NCBI GenBank assembly: GCA_007131405.1
Contig: SLQR01000032.1
Coordinates: forward strand, 1 to 58,555
Source of the DNA: Candidatus Izemoplasma sp.
Lineage (GTDB): Bacteria; Bacillota_I; Bacilli_A; Izemoplasmatales; Izemoplasmataceae
Reading direction: 5' to 3'
Length of the DNA: 58,555 nt
Of the stretch, positions 25,025 to 34,095 are shown piece after piece. Position numbers and translations under genes: made by a program. Below the pieces are notes generated by a model. That model was not told where the DNA came from. It made no database searches and saw only the letters and a program-made list of their open reading frames with translations. Each line of letters begins with the position of its first letter. Positions within the stretch are counted from its first letter, which is position 1.

Positions 25025-25681
25025 TTAAGGTCTCATGTGATTAAATGGTGCATCTTCAGGCATGTTGTCTCTGCGGTGCTCACGGTGATTTGGCATACCG
25101 TGTGCTTCATGAATAATTCGCATTAGTTCTGGGATGTTTAATTCAAGTGCTTCTTCAAGTGTGATTTCATCATCAGCACTTGCGGCATAAGCCATTCTTA
25201 AGTGACCAGGGTTAACGCCAAGATCTCGAGCTTCTTGAAGAAACTCTTCTTGAGTTAATCCACTTGCTTCAACAGCGCCACCAATTGAGTGACCTACCAT
25301 GTAGCCTTGAGCACGTTCACGTACACGTTCACGGATTTGCTCTTCGCGTTCTTCGTCGTTATTCACGACAGTTAAGTAAACGATATTGTCATCTTCATTA
25401 ACATCAAGGTAACCAGCTTCAAGTGCAAGCTCTAACCAAGCTTCAACAGCATCTTCAATATCCATACCGATGAAGTCAACGTCTGATTCGTCTAATAAAG
25501 CTTCTGCATCTTCATTTAATGCGGAAAAACTTGTAACCTCATCGTCTTCATCAAGAATAAATTCGATTTGAGGGTTAATTTCTACGAGCACATAACTCGA
25601 TGCATCACTCTCTTGCGTGGTGCAAGCTGCAAGACCGATAACTGCAAATACACCTACCATTAATAATAGTAATTTTTTCAT
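25025..25681 (-). CDS. Lipoprotein with an RsgI-like extracellular domain
   Basis: 218 residues. Signal peptide MKKLLLLMVGVFAVIGLAAC ends in a lipobox, predicting lipidation at Cys20. The mature part starts YVLVEINPQIEFILDEDDEV and continues with SALNEDAEALL and DAVEAWLELALEAGYL. This resembles the extracytoplasmic domain of RsgI-family anti-sigma factors, including the INP motif at which that domain is known to cut itself. There is no N-terminal anti-sigma domain or transmembrane helix, and no sigI gene is adjacent. The C-terminal third is helical and His/Arg-rich. AAGGAGGAAT precedes the ATG. It is divergent from the XRE-membrane gene. The domain call is from memory of the family pattern. 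Confidence 0.65.
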   Translation of the reverse strand: MKKLLLLMVGVFAVIGLAACTTQESDASSYVLVEINPQIEFILDEDDEVTSFSALNEDAEALLDESDVDFIGMDIEDAVEAWLELALEAGYLDVNEDDNIVYLTVVNNDEEREEQIRERVRERAQGYMVGHSIGGAVEASGLTQEEFLQEARDLGVNPGHLRMAYAASADDEITLEEALELNIPELMRIIHEAHGMPNHREHRRDNMPEDAPFNHMRP

Positions 25682-25787
25682 TTTATAATTCCTCCTTATT
25701 TTGTTTTCACCCTTTAAACAGTTGAAAGCGGTATTTTGTTGGGATAAAGTGAAAAATAAGTGATATAATGGGTTCGAGGTGAGAAAT

Positions 25788-26705
25788 ATGACAAAACAAA
25801 CAACTGGATCGCGACTTAAAACGATTCGAAATGAACGCAATTTAACCTTAAAAACCGTGGGGAAAGCATTGAACCTTGATGCTTCAACCATATCAAAATA
25901 CGAAAACAACGCCCGTCAAATTCAACACGATACATTGAAACAATTTGCAGCGTACTACGGCGTACCGCTGATTGAACTCCTCGGCGAAGAAAAGCAAGAG
26001 CCGGTTGAAAAAACCTACCAAGTCCAAACCCCGTTTATTATGGGTTACACATCGCAAGCTGTGCTGTTAACCCTTGTTGCGTATCTTGGTCTGTTTGTCT
26101 TTGCGGTGACCGAAACCCCCTTAGCGCTTACCCTTAGCATCTTTTTCTTCTTTGCGATTCTCGTGCATAAAGCAATGAAACTATTTTTATCACGTCAACG
26201 TGCGCATAAAACCTTTACCCTTTACCGTGGAGAAGAACTTTTCTTTGAACACCCGTTGAGTGAAAAAGCAATCCGTAAAAACCGTCGTTTAGATCTTATG
26301 TTTTTAATGTGGGTGCTCTTTATGACCATCATGCTAAACGCCTTTTTAATGACCACCGACTTAGCCTTTGCGGATCAATGGATCTTAATGACGATTTTTC
26401 TCTTTAACTTCTTCACCATTGGGACACTTATTGTATACACAAGTCTTGGCAAAACCAATCAAAAAATTCTTGTCTATGATAAAACCAACAAAGTCTTAAA
26501 CACCACAAAATACCGTTTCTTCCATATCCTTTCATCGGTGAGTGTTGTCATCTATACTTTGTTTTATAGCTTTCAACGCGAGGTCTATGATTCATCATTC
26601 CGACTGCCAATACTAGGGATGATTTTTGTCTACTTTTTAGCCACACAGCACTTTCACTACACCAAACACGTCTTTTATAAACAGTATCGCTTATACAAAC
26701 GTTAA
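25788..26705 (+). CDS. XRE-family transcriptional regulator fused to a membrane domain
   Basis: 305 residues. Residues 1-65 form a Cro/CI-type helix-turn-helix (RLKTIRNERNLTLKTVGKAL, then DASTISKYENNARQI). From about 80 on there are five or six hydrophobic segments in pairs, with a short charged stretch after each. Membrane-bound XRE regulators are thought to sense membrane or envelope state, but this membrane part matches no family I know. The ATG at 25788 follows GAGGTGAG; an in-frame GTG lies inside that site. The divergent neighbour is the RsgI-domain lipoprotein, 106 bases away with a shared promoter region, so the two may be linked. Confidence 0.8.
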   Translation: MTKQTTGSRLKTIRNERNLTLKTVGKALNLDASTISKYENNARQIQHDTLKQFAAYYGVPLIELLGEEKQEPVEKTYQVQTPFIMGYTSQAVLLTLVAYLGLFVFAVTETPLALTLSIFFFFAILVHKAMKLFLSRQRAHKTFTLYRGEELFFEHPLSEKAIRKNRRLDLMFLMWVLFMTIMLNAFLMTTDLAFADQWILMTIFLFNFFTIGTLIVYTSLGKTNQKILVYDKTNKVLNTTKYRFFHILSSVSVVIYTLFYSFQREVYDSSFRLPILGMIFVYFLATQHFHYTKHVFYKQYRLYKR

Positions 26706-26729
26706 AAGCCAAAATGGCAAAAACTTGAC

Positions 26730-26756
26730 GAAGGTGTCCAACACCTTCTTTTTTTA
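26730..26756 (+). terminator. Terminator of the XRE-membrane gene
   Basis: Stem GAAGGTGT/ACACCTTC with a 3-base loop and a long T run. Confidence 0.88.
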
Positions 26757-26796
26757 TTGCGTCCTTGCTATAAAGAGACAAAAAGGACGTGATTAA

Positions 26797-27381
26797 GTGA
26801 ACCAGCCAAACATTCAAACCCTTCGCTTGAGCATGCAAAGCATTGTGATCTTTACGGTCTTGGGGTTGGTTATCCATAACAGCTTAATTACCAGCTTAAT
26901 CCTCGCGCTTTTACTGGGTCTTATTATTCTCACTTTCCGTCAACTCACTACCTACATCAAACACCAAAAACAGTATAAAACCACACAGTTTTACAAAGTG
27001 TATGGTGTCGATTTTCACACACTCTTAAAAAAAGAAAAAGGCTATTTTCATTATTTTGTCTACACTGAACTCTTAAAACGCTACGCCGATCACGCCGAAC
27101 TTTTTAATCAACTCACCTTGCCAAACACGCGAGCAACGATTGATTTATTGTTGCTGCATAAATCGGGTGTGTACGCGTTAAATCTTTCATCAACGCCAAT
27201 GAGTCAAACAGTGAATCAACTCAGTAACCTCCTCAACATCCCCATCAAACAAAAAACCATCAATGAATCGAATTTCACTGCCTTCATTCACACGCTTGAT
27301 CACGCGCCATCAACGCTAGATGTTACCACGATACATACCCTTTATGACACGATTGAAATGATTTCAGTAGAAAACGCCTAA
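26797..27381 (+). CDS. Membrane-anchored NERD-like protein, catalytic residues apparently lost
   Basis: 194 residues. Two hydrophobic segments (about 14-30 and 32-48) are followed by a soluble part. Its core (KGYFHYFVYTELLKRY, then NQLTLPNTRATIDLLLLHK and SGVYALNLSS) follows the pattern of a NERD nuclease-related domain: helix, LP turn, ID strand, G-V strand. The Glu of the first helix is replaced, and the E-x-K expected after the last strand reads NLSS, so nuclease activity is unlikely. The start is a GTG after AGGACGTGAT. It is 72 bases upstream of htpG, which has its own promoter. Family assignment is tentative. Confidence 0.5.
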   Translation: MNQPNIQTLRLSMQSIVIFTVLGLVIHNSLITSLILALLLGLIILTFRQLTTYIKHQKQYKTTQFYKVYGVDFHTLLKKEKGYFHYFVYTELLKRYADHAELFNQLTLPNTRATIDLLLLHKSGVYALNLSSTPMSQTVNQLSNLLNIPIKQKTINESNFTAFIHTLDHAPSTLDVTTIHTLYDTIEMISVENA

Positions 27382-27400
27382 ACAAAGCAAATCATAGGAC

Positions 27401-27429
27401 TTGACAAAGTGGCCGTAACTCGTTAAAAT
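27401..27429 (+). promoter_or_regulatory. Probable sigma-A promoter of htpG
   Basis: TTGACA (27401-27406), a 17-base spacer and TAAAAT (27424-27429), 24 bases before the ATG. No CIRCE inverted repeat was seen here. Confidence 0.75.
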
Positions 27430-27453
27430 CATACATGAAATGGAGGGAATATT

Positions 27454-29337
27454 ATGCCAAAAACAAAAAAATTTAAAACCGAATCACAAAAACTTTTAAA
27501 CCTAATGATTAACTCGATTTACACCCATAAAGACATCTTTTTGCGTGAACTAATCTCAAACGCAAGTGATGCGATTGATAAGCGCCATTATTTATCGCTC
27601 ACCGATGACTCCGTTCCATCCGATGAGACTTACACCATCTTCATTGAACGCGATGAAAAAAACCGCACCTTAACCATTGAAGATAACGGCATCGGCCTAA
27701 CTGAGGACGAACTCATTAAAAATCTAGGAACTATTGCCGAAAGCGGCTCAAAAGCTTTTCTAGAAAAACTTGAGAAAAAAGATGTGGATATTATTGGGCA
27801 GTTTGGGGTGGGCTTTTACTCGGCCTTTATGGTCGCACAAAAAGTTAAAATCCAGACCCGCTCACCTTATGACACCACTGGATACCAGTGGGTATCAAAA
27901 GGGGAATCAACCTACCAAATCGAACCGATTGAAAAAGACACGATTGGGACACGCATCACACTTCATCTGCGTGACGATGATCAAGAAAACGAAGAAAACT
28001 ATAGCGACTATTTAACCCTTGAGACCATTAAACGCCTAGTCAAAAAATACAGCGACTACGTTCGCTACCCAATCAAAACCGACACCATCAAGCAAACCGA
28101 AGAAGACGATGAACCAACCACCGAAACAATCACCTTAAACAGCATGATTCCAATCTGGAAAAAACCGAAATCCGAACGCACAGAAGAAGCCTTAAACCAT
28201 TTTTACAAACACCAATATAATGGTTTCGAAGACCCGCTCCACGTCATTCACACAAGCGTTGAAGGCATGCTTACCTATACCGCCTTACTCTTTATCCCCG
28301 CACATCCACCTCATGATTTTTACACTGAAAACTATGAGAAAGGCTTACAACTTTACACCAAAGGCGTTTTCATCATGGATAAAAACAAAGACCTCATCCC
28401 CGATCACTTTCGCTTTATTCGCGGCTTAGTTGATTCAGCAGATCTATCCTTAAACATTTCTCGTGAAATGCTGCAACACGATCGTCAACTCAAAAAAATC
28501 GCGTCACACCTTGAAAAGAAAATCAAATCCGAACTTGAAAAGATGCTAAAAAATGACCGCGACAAATACCTTGAGTTTTACAAAGCGTATGGACGCAATC
28601 TAAAGTACGGCATCTACGAAAACTTCGGCGCAAAAAAAGACCTGTTACAAGATTTAATCATGTTCACCACCAACAAATCCGAAAACTATATCACCTTAAG
28701 TGAATACATCGAACGCAAAACAGATGACCAAAAAGCCATTTACTACGCCACCGGTTCAAGCCGTGCTCAGATCATGAACCAACCCCAAATGGACGCGGTC
28801 AAAGACAAAGACTACGAAGTCTTACTCTTTACCGATGAAATCGATGAGTTCATGGTACAAATGCTTAATACGTATCAAGAGTTGCCGTTTAAATCATTAA
28901 AACAATCTAGCGACGACTTACTTGATGACACCAAAAAAGAAGAACTTGAAACCCAAGAAAAAACCAACAAAAACCTTTTAAAAGCACTAAAAAAATCGCT
29001 TGGTAAAAAAGTCAAAGACGTCAAGCTCTCTGGTCGACTCAGTTCATCACCCGTCTGCTTAGTCAGCGGAGAAGGATTAAGTTTAGAGATGGAAAAAGTC
29101 TTAAAACAAATGCCAAACCAAAGTGATATGAAAGCCGATAAAATCCTCGAGATTAACCCGAATCATGATCTCTTCCAGGCTTTAAAAAGTATCTTTGAAA
29201 GTGACACAACGAAACTCGACGACTACGCCAGCTTACTGTATGACCAAGCCTTACTCATCGAAGGCTATGAGATTGAGAACCCAGTAGAATTCTCAAACCG
29301 TATGGTCAAACTGATGGTCGAAAGCAGCAAAAAATAA
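27454..29337 (+). CDS. htpG: Chaperone protein HtpG (Hsp90)
   Basis: 627 residues, full length for bacterial Hsp90. The N-terminal ATPase motifs are LRELISNASDAIDK, IEDNGIGLTEDELI, GTIAESGSKAF and GQFGVGFYSAFMV. The middle domain has NISREMLQHDRQLKKI, and the C-terminal dimerisation domain ends normally near 627. It is an ATP-driven chaperone of the cytoplasm. TGGAGGG precedes the ATG, a consensus promoter lies upstream and a terminator follows. The sequence is rich in Asp/Lys but otherwise ordinary. Confidence 0.97.
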   Translation: MPKTKKFKTESQKLLNLMINSIYTHKDIFLRELISNASDAIDKRHYLSLTDDSVPSDETYTIFIERDEKNRTLTIEDNGIGLTEDELIKNLGTIAESGSKAFLEKLEKKDVDIIGQFGVGFYSAFMVAQKVKIQTRSPYDTTGYQWVSKGESTYQIEPIEKDTIGTRITLHLRDDDQENEENYSDYLTLETIKRLVKKYSDYVRYPIKTDTIKQTEEDDEPTTETITLNSMIPIWKKPKSERTEEALNHFYKHQYNGFEDPLHVIHTSVEGMLTYTALLFIPAHPPHDFYTENYEKGLQLYTKGVFIMDKNKDLIPDHFRFIRGLVDSADLSLNISREMLQHDRQLKKIASHLEKKIKSELEKMLKNDRDKYLEFYKAYGRNLKYGIYENFGAKKDLLQDLIMFTTNKSENYITLSEYIERKTDDQKAIYYATGSSRAQIMNQPQMDAVKDKDYEVLLFTDEIDEFMVQMLNTYQELPFKSLKQSSDDLLDDTKKEELETQEKTNKNLLKALKKSLGKKVKDVKLSGRLSSSPVCLVSGEGLSLEMEKVLKQMPNQSDMKADKILEINPNHDLFQALKSIFESDTTKLDDYASLLYDQALLIEGYEIENPVEFSNRMVKLMVESSKK

Positions 29338-29364
29338 GGTGCGGAATTTTCCGCACTTTTTTTT
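29336..29364 (+). terminator. Terminator of htpG
   Basis: GTGCGGAA/TTCCGCAC stem followed by a long T run. Confidence 0.88.
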
Positions 29365-29429
29365 CGCTTACAACGCAATAAAACACCCTAAACATAAGTT
29401 TTATGCTATAATTTTTACGAGGTGAAAAC

Positions 29430-30971
29430 ATGAGAAAAGCATACATAAACGCAAAACTATTTAACCAACCAAACGACGCTTTTATCGTCGAAAACGGACG
29501 ATTTATCCGTTTTGGACGCAAAGGCAGCATTTTAAACACGCACGTTGACGAGGTCATTGACCTTGCAGGGCATCACGTCTTACCGGGCTTTAACGATTCC
29601 CATCTTCATGTTTTGGGGATTGGCAAAAGCATGAACATGGAAAACCTAGCGCATTACAAAACCATCAACGATCTAATTGAGGGATTGAAAAAAAGTGCCA
29701 AAACACCCCTGATTGGCCGTGGCTATCACGAAAGCCAATTTCTTGATAAACGCAGCCCAACCAAAGTCGACCTTAATCAAATTAGTGCGAATAAAATCAT
29801 CATTCTTTACCGCGTATGTGGCCATATGGTGGTCGCCAACGATTACGCCATTAACCTTGCCAAAAAACAAGGCACTTTACCAGAAGACCCGGATGCTTAT
29901 GATCTATCCACGGGTATCTTCAAAGAAGACGCCATTGCCTGGATTATGCAAGTCGCTTCCACCATTACCGATGCGGCCATTGAAGCAGAAATTTTAAAGG
30001 CTCAAGATTATCTCCTCTCTCACGGCATCACCGCCGTAGGAAGTGATGACTTTGCGATGTATAAAATTCCCTTCGAACGCATCTTAAATGTCTTTAAAAA
30101 GCTTGACGATGACCACCGACTTAAACTGCGTGTTCTCGAACAAGCCAACATTCCATCGATTGGTGAATTTCAACGATTTATTGATCAAGGATTAGTCCGC
30201 AAACGCTTTAACCGCTACCACATGGGACCGCTTAAACTCTTAGCGGATGGGTCACTTGGTGCGCGAAGCGCCTACATGAGGGAACCCTATGAAGACGCAG
30301 ACACCAAAGGCATACGCGTCTTTAAACCGGACGTTATAAAGCGCCTAATTACCATGGCAAATGATGCCGGAATGGATGTAGCTATTCATGCCATTGGGGA
30401 TCAAATGATTGAAGAATTGCTTGATATTTTTGAAAGCATTCCAGAAGAAGCACGCCTCAACCGACGTCATTCGATCATTCATGCTCAACTTGCACGACCG
30501 GATCAAATCGAGCGCATGCGTGATTTAAAGATTGGTGCACAAACCCAACCAATCTTTATCAATTCCGATCTTGCCATCTTAGAAAAAAGCCTCGGTAAAA
30601 CGCGCATGGAAAACAGTTATCTCTTTAACACCATGGCCAAACAAGATGTCGTGACCACGATTTCAACCGATGCACCTGTTGAAGATGTCAATCCGTTTGA
30701 GAATTTGCACGTTGCCATTACCCGCCAATCGATCAAAAACCCGGAACTAGGGGTTTATTTAAAAGAAGAAGGCTTTAGTTACCGTGACGCCATCAAAGCA
30801 TATACTGAAGTCCCAGCCTATTTCTTCTACCAAGAAGATGAACTCGGCAAACTCAAAAAAGATTATTACGCAGATTTTATCATTGTTAAGGATCTGAGTC
30901 AGAAAGATCTTTTAAAAGCAGAAGTACTCGAAACCTACATTGAAGGTGAACGTGTGTACGCAAAAAAATAA
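29430..30971 (+). CDS. YtcJ-like metal-dependent amidohydrolase
   Basis: 513 residues. Metal-binding motifs of the amidohydrolase_3 group appear: LPGFNDSHLHVLGIG near 50, KLLADGSLGARSA in the middle, VAIHAIGDQM, HSIIHAQLARPDQ, and ISTDAPVEDVNPF late. It should hydrolyse an amide or related C-N bond in the cytoplasm; the substrate is not deducible. Members of the group are often annotated as exoenzyme-regulatory protein AepA or N-substituted formamide deformylase without proof. GAGGTGAAA precedes the ATG, and a TATAAT box is at 29407-29412. Single gene with a bidirectional terminator. Confidence 0.88.
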   Translation: MRKAYINAKLFNQPNDAFIVENGRFIRFGRKGSILNTHVDEVIDLAGHHVLPGFNDSHLHVLGIGKSMNMENLAHYKTINDLIEGLKKSAKTPLIGRGYHESQFLDKRSPTKVDLNQISANKIIILYRVCGHMVVANDYAINLAKKQGTLPEDPDAYDLSTGIFKEDAIAWIMQVASTITDAAIEAEILKAQDYLLSHGITAVGSDDFAMYKIPFERILNVFKKLDDDHRLKLRVLEQANIPSIGEFQRFIDQGLVRKRFNRYHMGPLKLLADGSLGARSAYMREPYEDADTKGIRVFKPDVIKRLITMANDAGMDVAIHAIGDQMIEELLDIFESIPEEARLNRRHSIIHAQLARPDQIERMRDLKIGAQTQPIFINSDLAILEKSLGKTRMENSYLFNTMAKQDVVTTISTDAPVEDVNPFENLHVAITRQSIKNPELGVYLKEEGFSYRDAIKAYTEVPAYFFYQEDELGKLKKDYYADFIIVKDLSQKDLLKAEVLETYIEGERVYAKK

Positions 30972-30994
30972 GCTCATCTGAGCTTATTTTTTTT
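30963..30994. terminator. Bidirectional terminator overlapping both stop codons
   Basis: Stem AAATAAGCTC/GAGCTTATTT with a 4-base loop. It contains or abuts the stop of the amidohydrolase gene and reaches the end of the convergent HD-GYP gene. Confidence 0.88.
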
Positions 30995-33014
30995 ATGTTA
31001 AGGTATAGTGTTTTTCAAGTAGCCCTTGATCGAGCAATTCAAGCATCGAATCAACAACCCGTGGTGAAAACTGAACGCCACGGTATTTTTTTAGTTCCTT
31101 GACAATGCGATTTTTGGATTGTTTCGCGCGGTACGTACGGTTTGTTGCCATGGTTGACACCATGTCGGCAACACCAATGATTTGACTGCCAAGTGGAATT
31201 TCCTGTTCTTTTAAGCCATCAGGGTAACCTTGTCCGTTCCACCATTCATGATGGTGACGAACAATCTTTGCAATCGTGTTTAAATCTTCAGAGGGATAAA
31301 GAACATCGTAACCGTAGTTGACATGTTCTTTAACATCGTCATACTCTTCTTTAGTTAATTTAGACGGTTTATTTAAAATCCGGTTTGACACACCGACTTT
31401 ACCGATATCATGCAAGATCCCAGCCCAGTACAAAGTATCAAATTGAGCATCGTCTAAATCAAGCTTTTTCGCGATTTCGGTGACGAAAAATGCGACATCC
31501 TCACTATGCCCTTTCGTGTAAGGGTCGTAAAGTTCAAGGGTTCGAATAAAGGAAAGCACAATCTCATGTTTCATCTGTGTGTTTTGTGTTAAATAATAAT
31601 TACGCTTAAACAAACTGCGAATGAGTTTCATAAAATGCTCCATGTGATCCAGTTGCCTGTTCGTAAAAATATCACGGCGTTTATGTTTCCCAATAGACAC
31701 AATAAACGATCGGTTTTTGCCTAAATCAAACCGCATCAATAAACGTCTACGTTCGGTTTCCTTGCGCGATTGTAAAAGCCCATATTGTTCTCCATACATC
31801 TCGCGGAATGTCCGTAAAATATTTTGCGTATAAAACAGATTGTGGTCTGATTTTTCGAGCAAATCATGGCTTTCATAGACAAACGGCACGTCATCATCGT
31901 AACCGACAGAATTCACCAACGTAATCGTTCCCGAGGTTTCGATGTAACAATACCCATAATCAATCTCTTTTAACTGGCGCATCGCAACGTGTAGGGTTTT
32001 TTCAAGGTACTCCTGTTCATTATCAGGCTGTCTAACGACATCCCTAGAAAAATGAAGCAGGTTGTGAACATCATCAAGAATGGTGACGTTGTGACGGTTA
32101 CTCTCTTCTATCTGGTCCCGTTGGGCGTAACGTACATCGTTAAAGCGCTTAATGGTAATGGCGAGTCCGGTCCCAATCATTAAGAAGACATTAATATTAA
32201 GCGCACTTGCCATCCATTCACCACTCGCTAAACCCCCTATATGAAAAGCACTGATCAACAAAAAGATCACGGTAAAATACCCAATCATGCGGTAACTAAA
32301 CGCAAACCCAATCACCGCGTAAAAGGCAAGCACAATGTAGTAGTCTTTATCGAAGGAAAAATAGCTAACTTCATAAGCCAATAAAATCAGTAATCCAGCA
32401 AAGACAGAAACCAACCCTAAACGAACCGCAATTATTTTCCAGGTCGCGATATCAAAAAGTTCACGATCAACGCGATACGACAAAATGCCTACAGGCACAA
32501 AGAGCACAAACGCAAAATAATCCCCAATAAAATGGATGCTGCCAATCAATGCCCAAGAAATGCTGGGTTCATAGACAAGGACATAAAGCGTTGTTCCCAT
32601 AATGGCCCCGGTTAAGGAGACCACCACAACGGTTAAAAAGACTTTTCCAAGTAAGACCCAATTAAAGCCGTTAAATAAAAGATCAAGTTTATATTTTTTC
32701 GTTAAATAAAGCGCCATGTGAATTTGGAGTAAAATCAGAAACGCCGTAAAGACACTCATCGATAAACTATGCAAAACCAGTGCTTGCCAAACGAAAAGAC
32801 GCATCACAATATGCGCTAAAATAATCCCACTTGCAATGCCAGCATATACTTTTCTTCCAAACGTGTAAGCGAGCACAAATCCAATCCCAAGTGCGGGGTG
32901 AATAAAGGCCGGTCCATGCTCAAAACGAAAAGCAAAGCCAAGCAAACTCACGACAAAAATTAAACCCGTCACAAACACCGGATGATGCTCATACGATTTA
33001 ACCCAAAATTTCAT
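30993..33014 (-). CDS. Membrane HD-GYP phosphodiesterase (c-di-GMP) with MASE1-like sensor
   Basis: 673 residues. The N-terminal 300 or so hold about eight to ten membrane segments that resemble MASE1 (HPALGIGFVLAYTFGRK). A GAF-like region spans about 310-470. The HD-GYP domain follows: HSEDVAFF, GILHDIGKVGVSNRI (HD near 533), RHHHEWWNGQGYPDGL (GYP near 595), and VADMVSTMATNRTYR. It should hydrolyse c-di-GMP, opposing the diguanylate cyclase at 3.8 kb. The layout matches the gene at the window's right end, so the two are paralogues. GGTGGCGAG precedes the ATG. The signal sensed is unknown. Confidence 0.9.
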   Translation of the reverse strand: MKFWVKSYEHHPVFVTGLIFVVSLLGFAFRFEHGPAFIHPALGIGFVLAYTFGRKVYAGIASGIILAHIVMRLFVWQALVLHSLSMSVFTAFLILLQIHMALYLTKKYKLDLLFNGFNWVLLGKVFLTVVVVSLTGAIMGTTLYVLVYEPSISWALIGSIHFIGDYFAFVLFVPVGILSYRVDRELFDIATWKIIAVRLGLVSVFAGLLILLAYEVSYFSFDKDYYIVLAFYAVIGFAFSYRMIGYFTVIFLLISAFHIGGLASGEWMASALNINVFLMIGTGLAITIKRFNDVRYAQRDQIEESNRHNVTILDDVHNLLHFSRDVVRQPDNEQEYLEKTLHVAMRQLKEIDYGYCYIETSGTITLVNSVGYDDDVPFVYESHDLLEKSDHNLFYTQNILRTFREMYGEQYGLLQSRKETERRRLLMRFDLGKNRSFIVSIGKHKRRDIFTNRQLDHMEHFMKLIRSLFKRNYYLTQNTQMKHEIVLSFIRTLELYDPYTKGHSEDVAFFVTEIAKKLDLDDAQFDTLYWAGILHDIGKVGVSNRILNKPSKLTKEEYDDVKEHVNYGYDVLYPSEDLNTIAKIVRHHHEWWNGQGYPDGLKEQEIPLGSQIIGVADMVSTMATNRTYRAKQSKNRIVKELKKYRGVQFSPRVVDSMLELLDQGLLEKHYTLT

Positions 33015-33132
33015 CTCGCCACCACCTTGTATATGCCATATTATAGCACACTATAAGCACCTAAGTCGTTTTTTATACCGCAAAAGATAAGAGTATGGTA
33101 TAATATACACCAACCATAAGGAGGGAGAACTA

Positions 33133-34008
33133 ATGAGTTTAACACTATACCGAGTCAGCGCCTTCCCAAAAGGGAACATTGGTGGCAATGAAGCCGGGGT
33201 TGTGCTTGATGCACAAGCCATTAGCGAAGAAGAAATGATCAACATTGCCCGACGCGTGAACTTTTCCGAAACCGCTTTTGTTTTACCAAGTGATGTCGCA
33301 GACTTCAAACTGCGCTATTTTAGTCCGACAGTTGAAGTGCCACTTTGTGGCCACGCAACCGTCGCGACCTTTAACCTCATGCGCAATTTAGACAAACTTG
33401 ATAAAACACACTATACCATTGAAACTAAAGAGGCGATTCTTGATGTCTATATATATGAGGAAAAAGTTACCTTGCAAATGAAGAAACCAAAATACCTCGA
33501 CACCATCGACCAGGATGAAGTCCTCAAAGCCTTGAACCTTAAAAAAGACGATATACTCGACTACCCAGTACAAGTTGTATCCACGGGTATTCGTGAAATA
33601 TTCTTAGGGATTAAAGATTTAAAAACCTTACACGCTTTAACCCCAAACATTGATGCCATTGCGAAACTATCCAAAAAATACAACGCTGAAGGCATCTACA
33701 TGTACACACTCGAAACCTTAGAAGACGAAAGCACAGCCCACGGGCGAAACTTTATCCCACTCGTTGGCATCGATGAAGAAAGTGCCACAGGGACAGCTTC
33801 AGGCGCCCTTGCATGTTTTTTAAACAAATACCACGACACCGAAAACACCCACTTTATCTTCGAACAAGGCTACACGATGTTTAAGCCCTCACGCATCACC
33901 GTTGACTTAAAAGTCGAAAATCAAGCCATTACCGCCGTCTATGTTGGTGGGACTATGCGACTGATTGATAAGATTGTCGGCTTTATGCCAGACACAAAAG
34001 ACGCTTAA
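33133..34008 (+). CDS. PhzF-family isomerase-like protein
   Basis: 291 residues, normal for PhzF. The N-terminal half begins with LYRVSAFPKGNIGGNEAGVV and FSETAFVLP; the second half has the DEESATGTASGALACFL signature, which binds the substrate carboxylate. The catalytic acid of PhzF (Glu near 45) corresponds to the Glu of FSETAF. Family members epimerise or isomerise small metabolites; only a few have known substrates. GGAGGG precedes the ATG, with TATAAT upstream. It stands alone, with no phenazine genes nearby, so a phenazine role is not implied. Confidence 0.88.
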   Translation: MSLTLYRVSAFPKGNIGGNEAGVVLDAQAISEEEMINIARRVNFSETAFVLPSDVADFKLRYFSPTVEVPLCGHATVATFNLMRNLDKLDKTHYTIETKEAILDVYIYEEKVTLQMKKPKYLDTIDQDEVLKALNLKKDDILDYPVQVVSTGIREIFLGIKDLKTLHALTPNIDAIAKLSKKYNAEGIYMYTLETLEDESTAHGRNFIPLVGIDEESATGTASGALACFLNKYHDTENTHFIFEQGYTMFKPSRITVDLKVENQAITAVYVGGTMRLIDKIVGFMPDTKDA

Positions 34009-34024
34009 ATAGCGTCTTTTTTTT
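33996..34024 (+). terminator. Terminator of the PhzF-family gene
   Basis: Stem AAAAGACGCT/AGCGTCTTTT overlapping the stop codon, with a long T run. Confidence 0.9.
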
Positions 34025-34095
34025 ATAAAAACACCACAAAAAAACACATGCACATTTTTAAAAAAATGGTACAATATAGACAAGGGGGGAATACT

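Noticed and set aside
27382-27453. CIRCE/HrcA operator before htpG
   Set aside because: No TTAGCACTC-type inverted repeat was found; only a standard promoter is visible.
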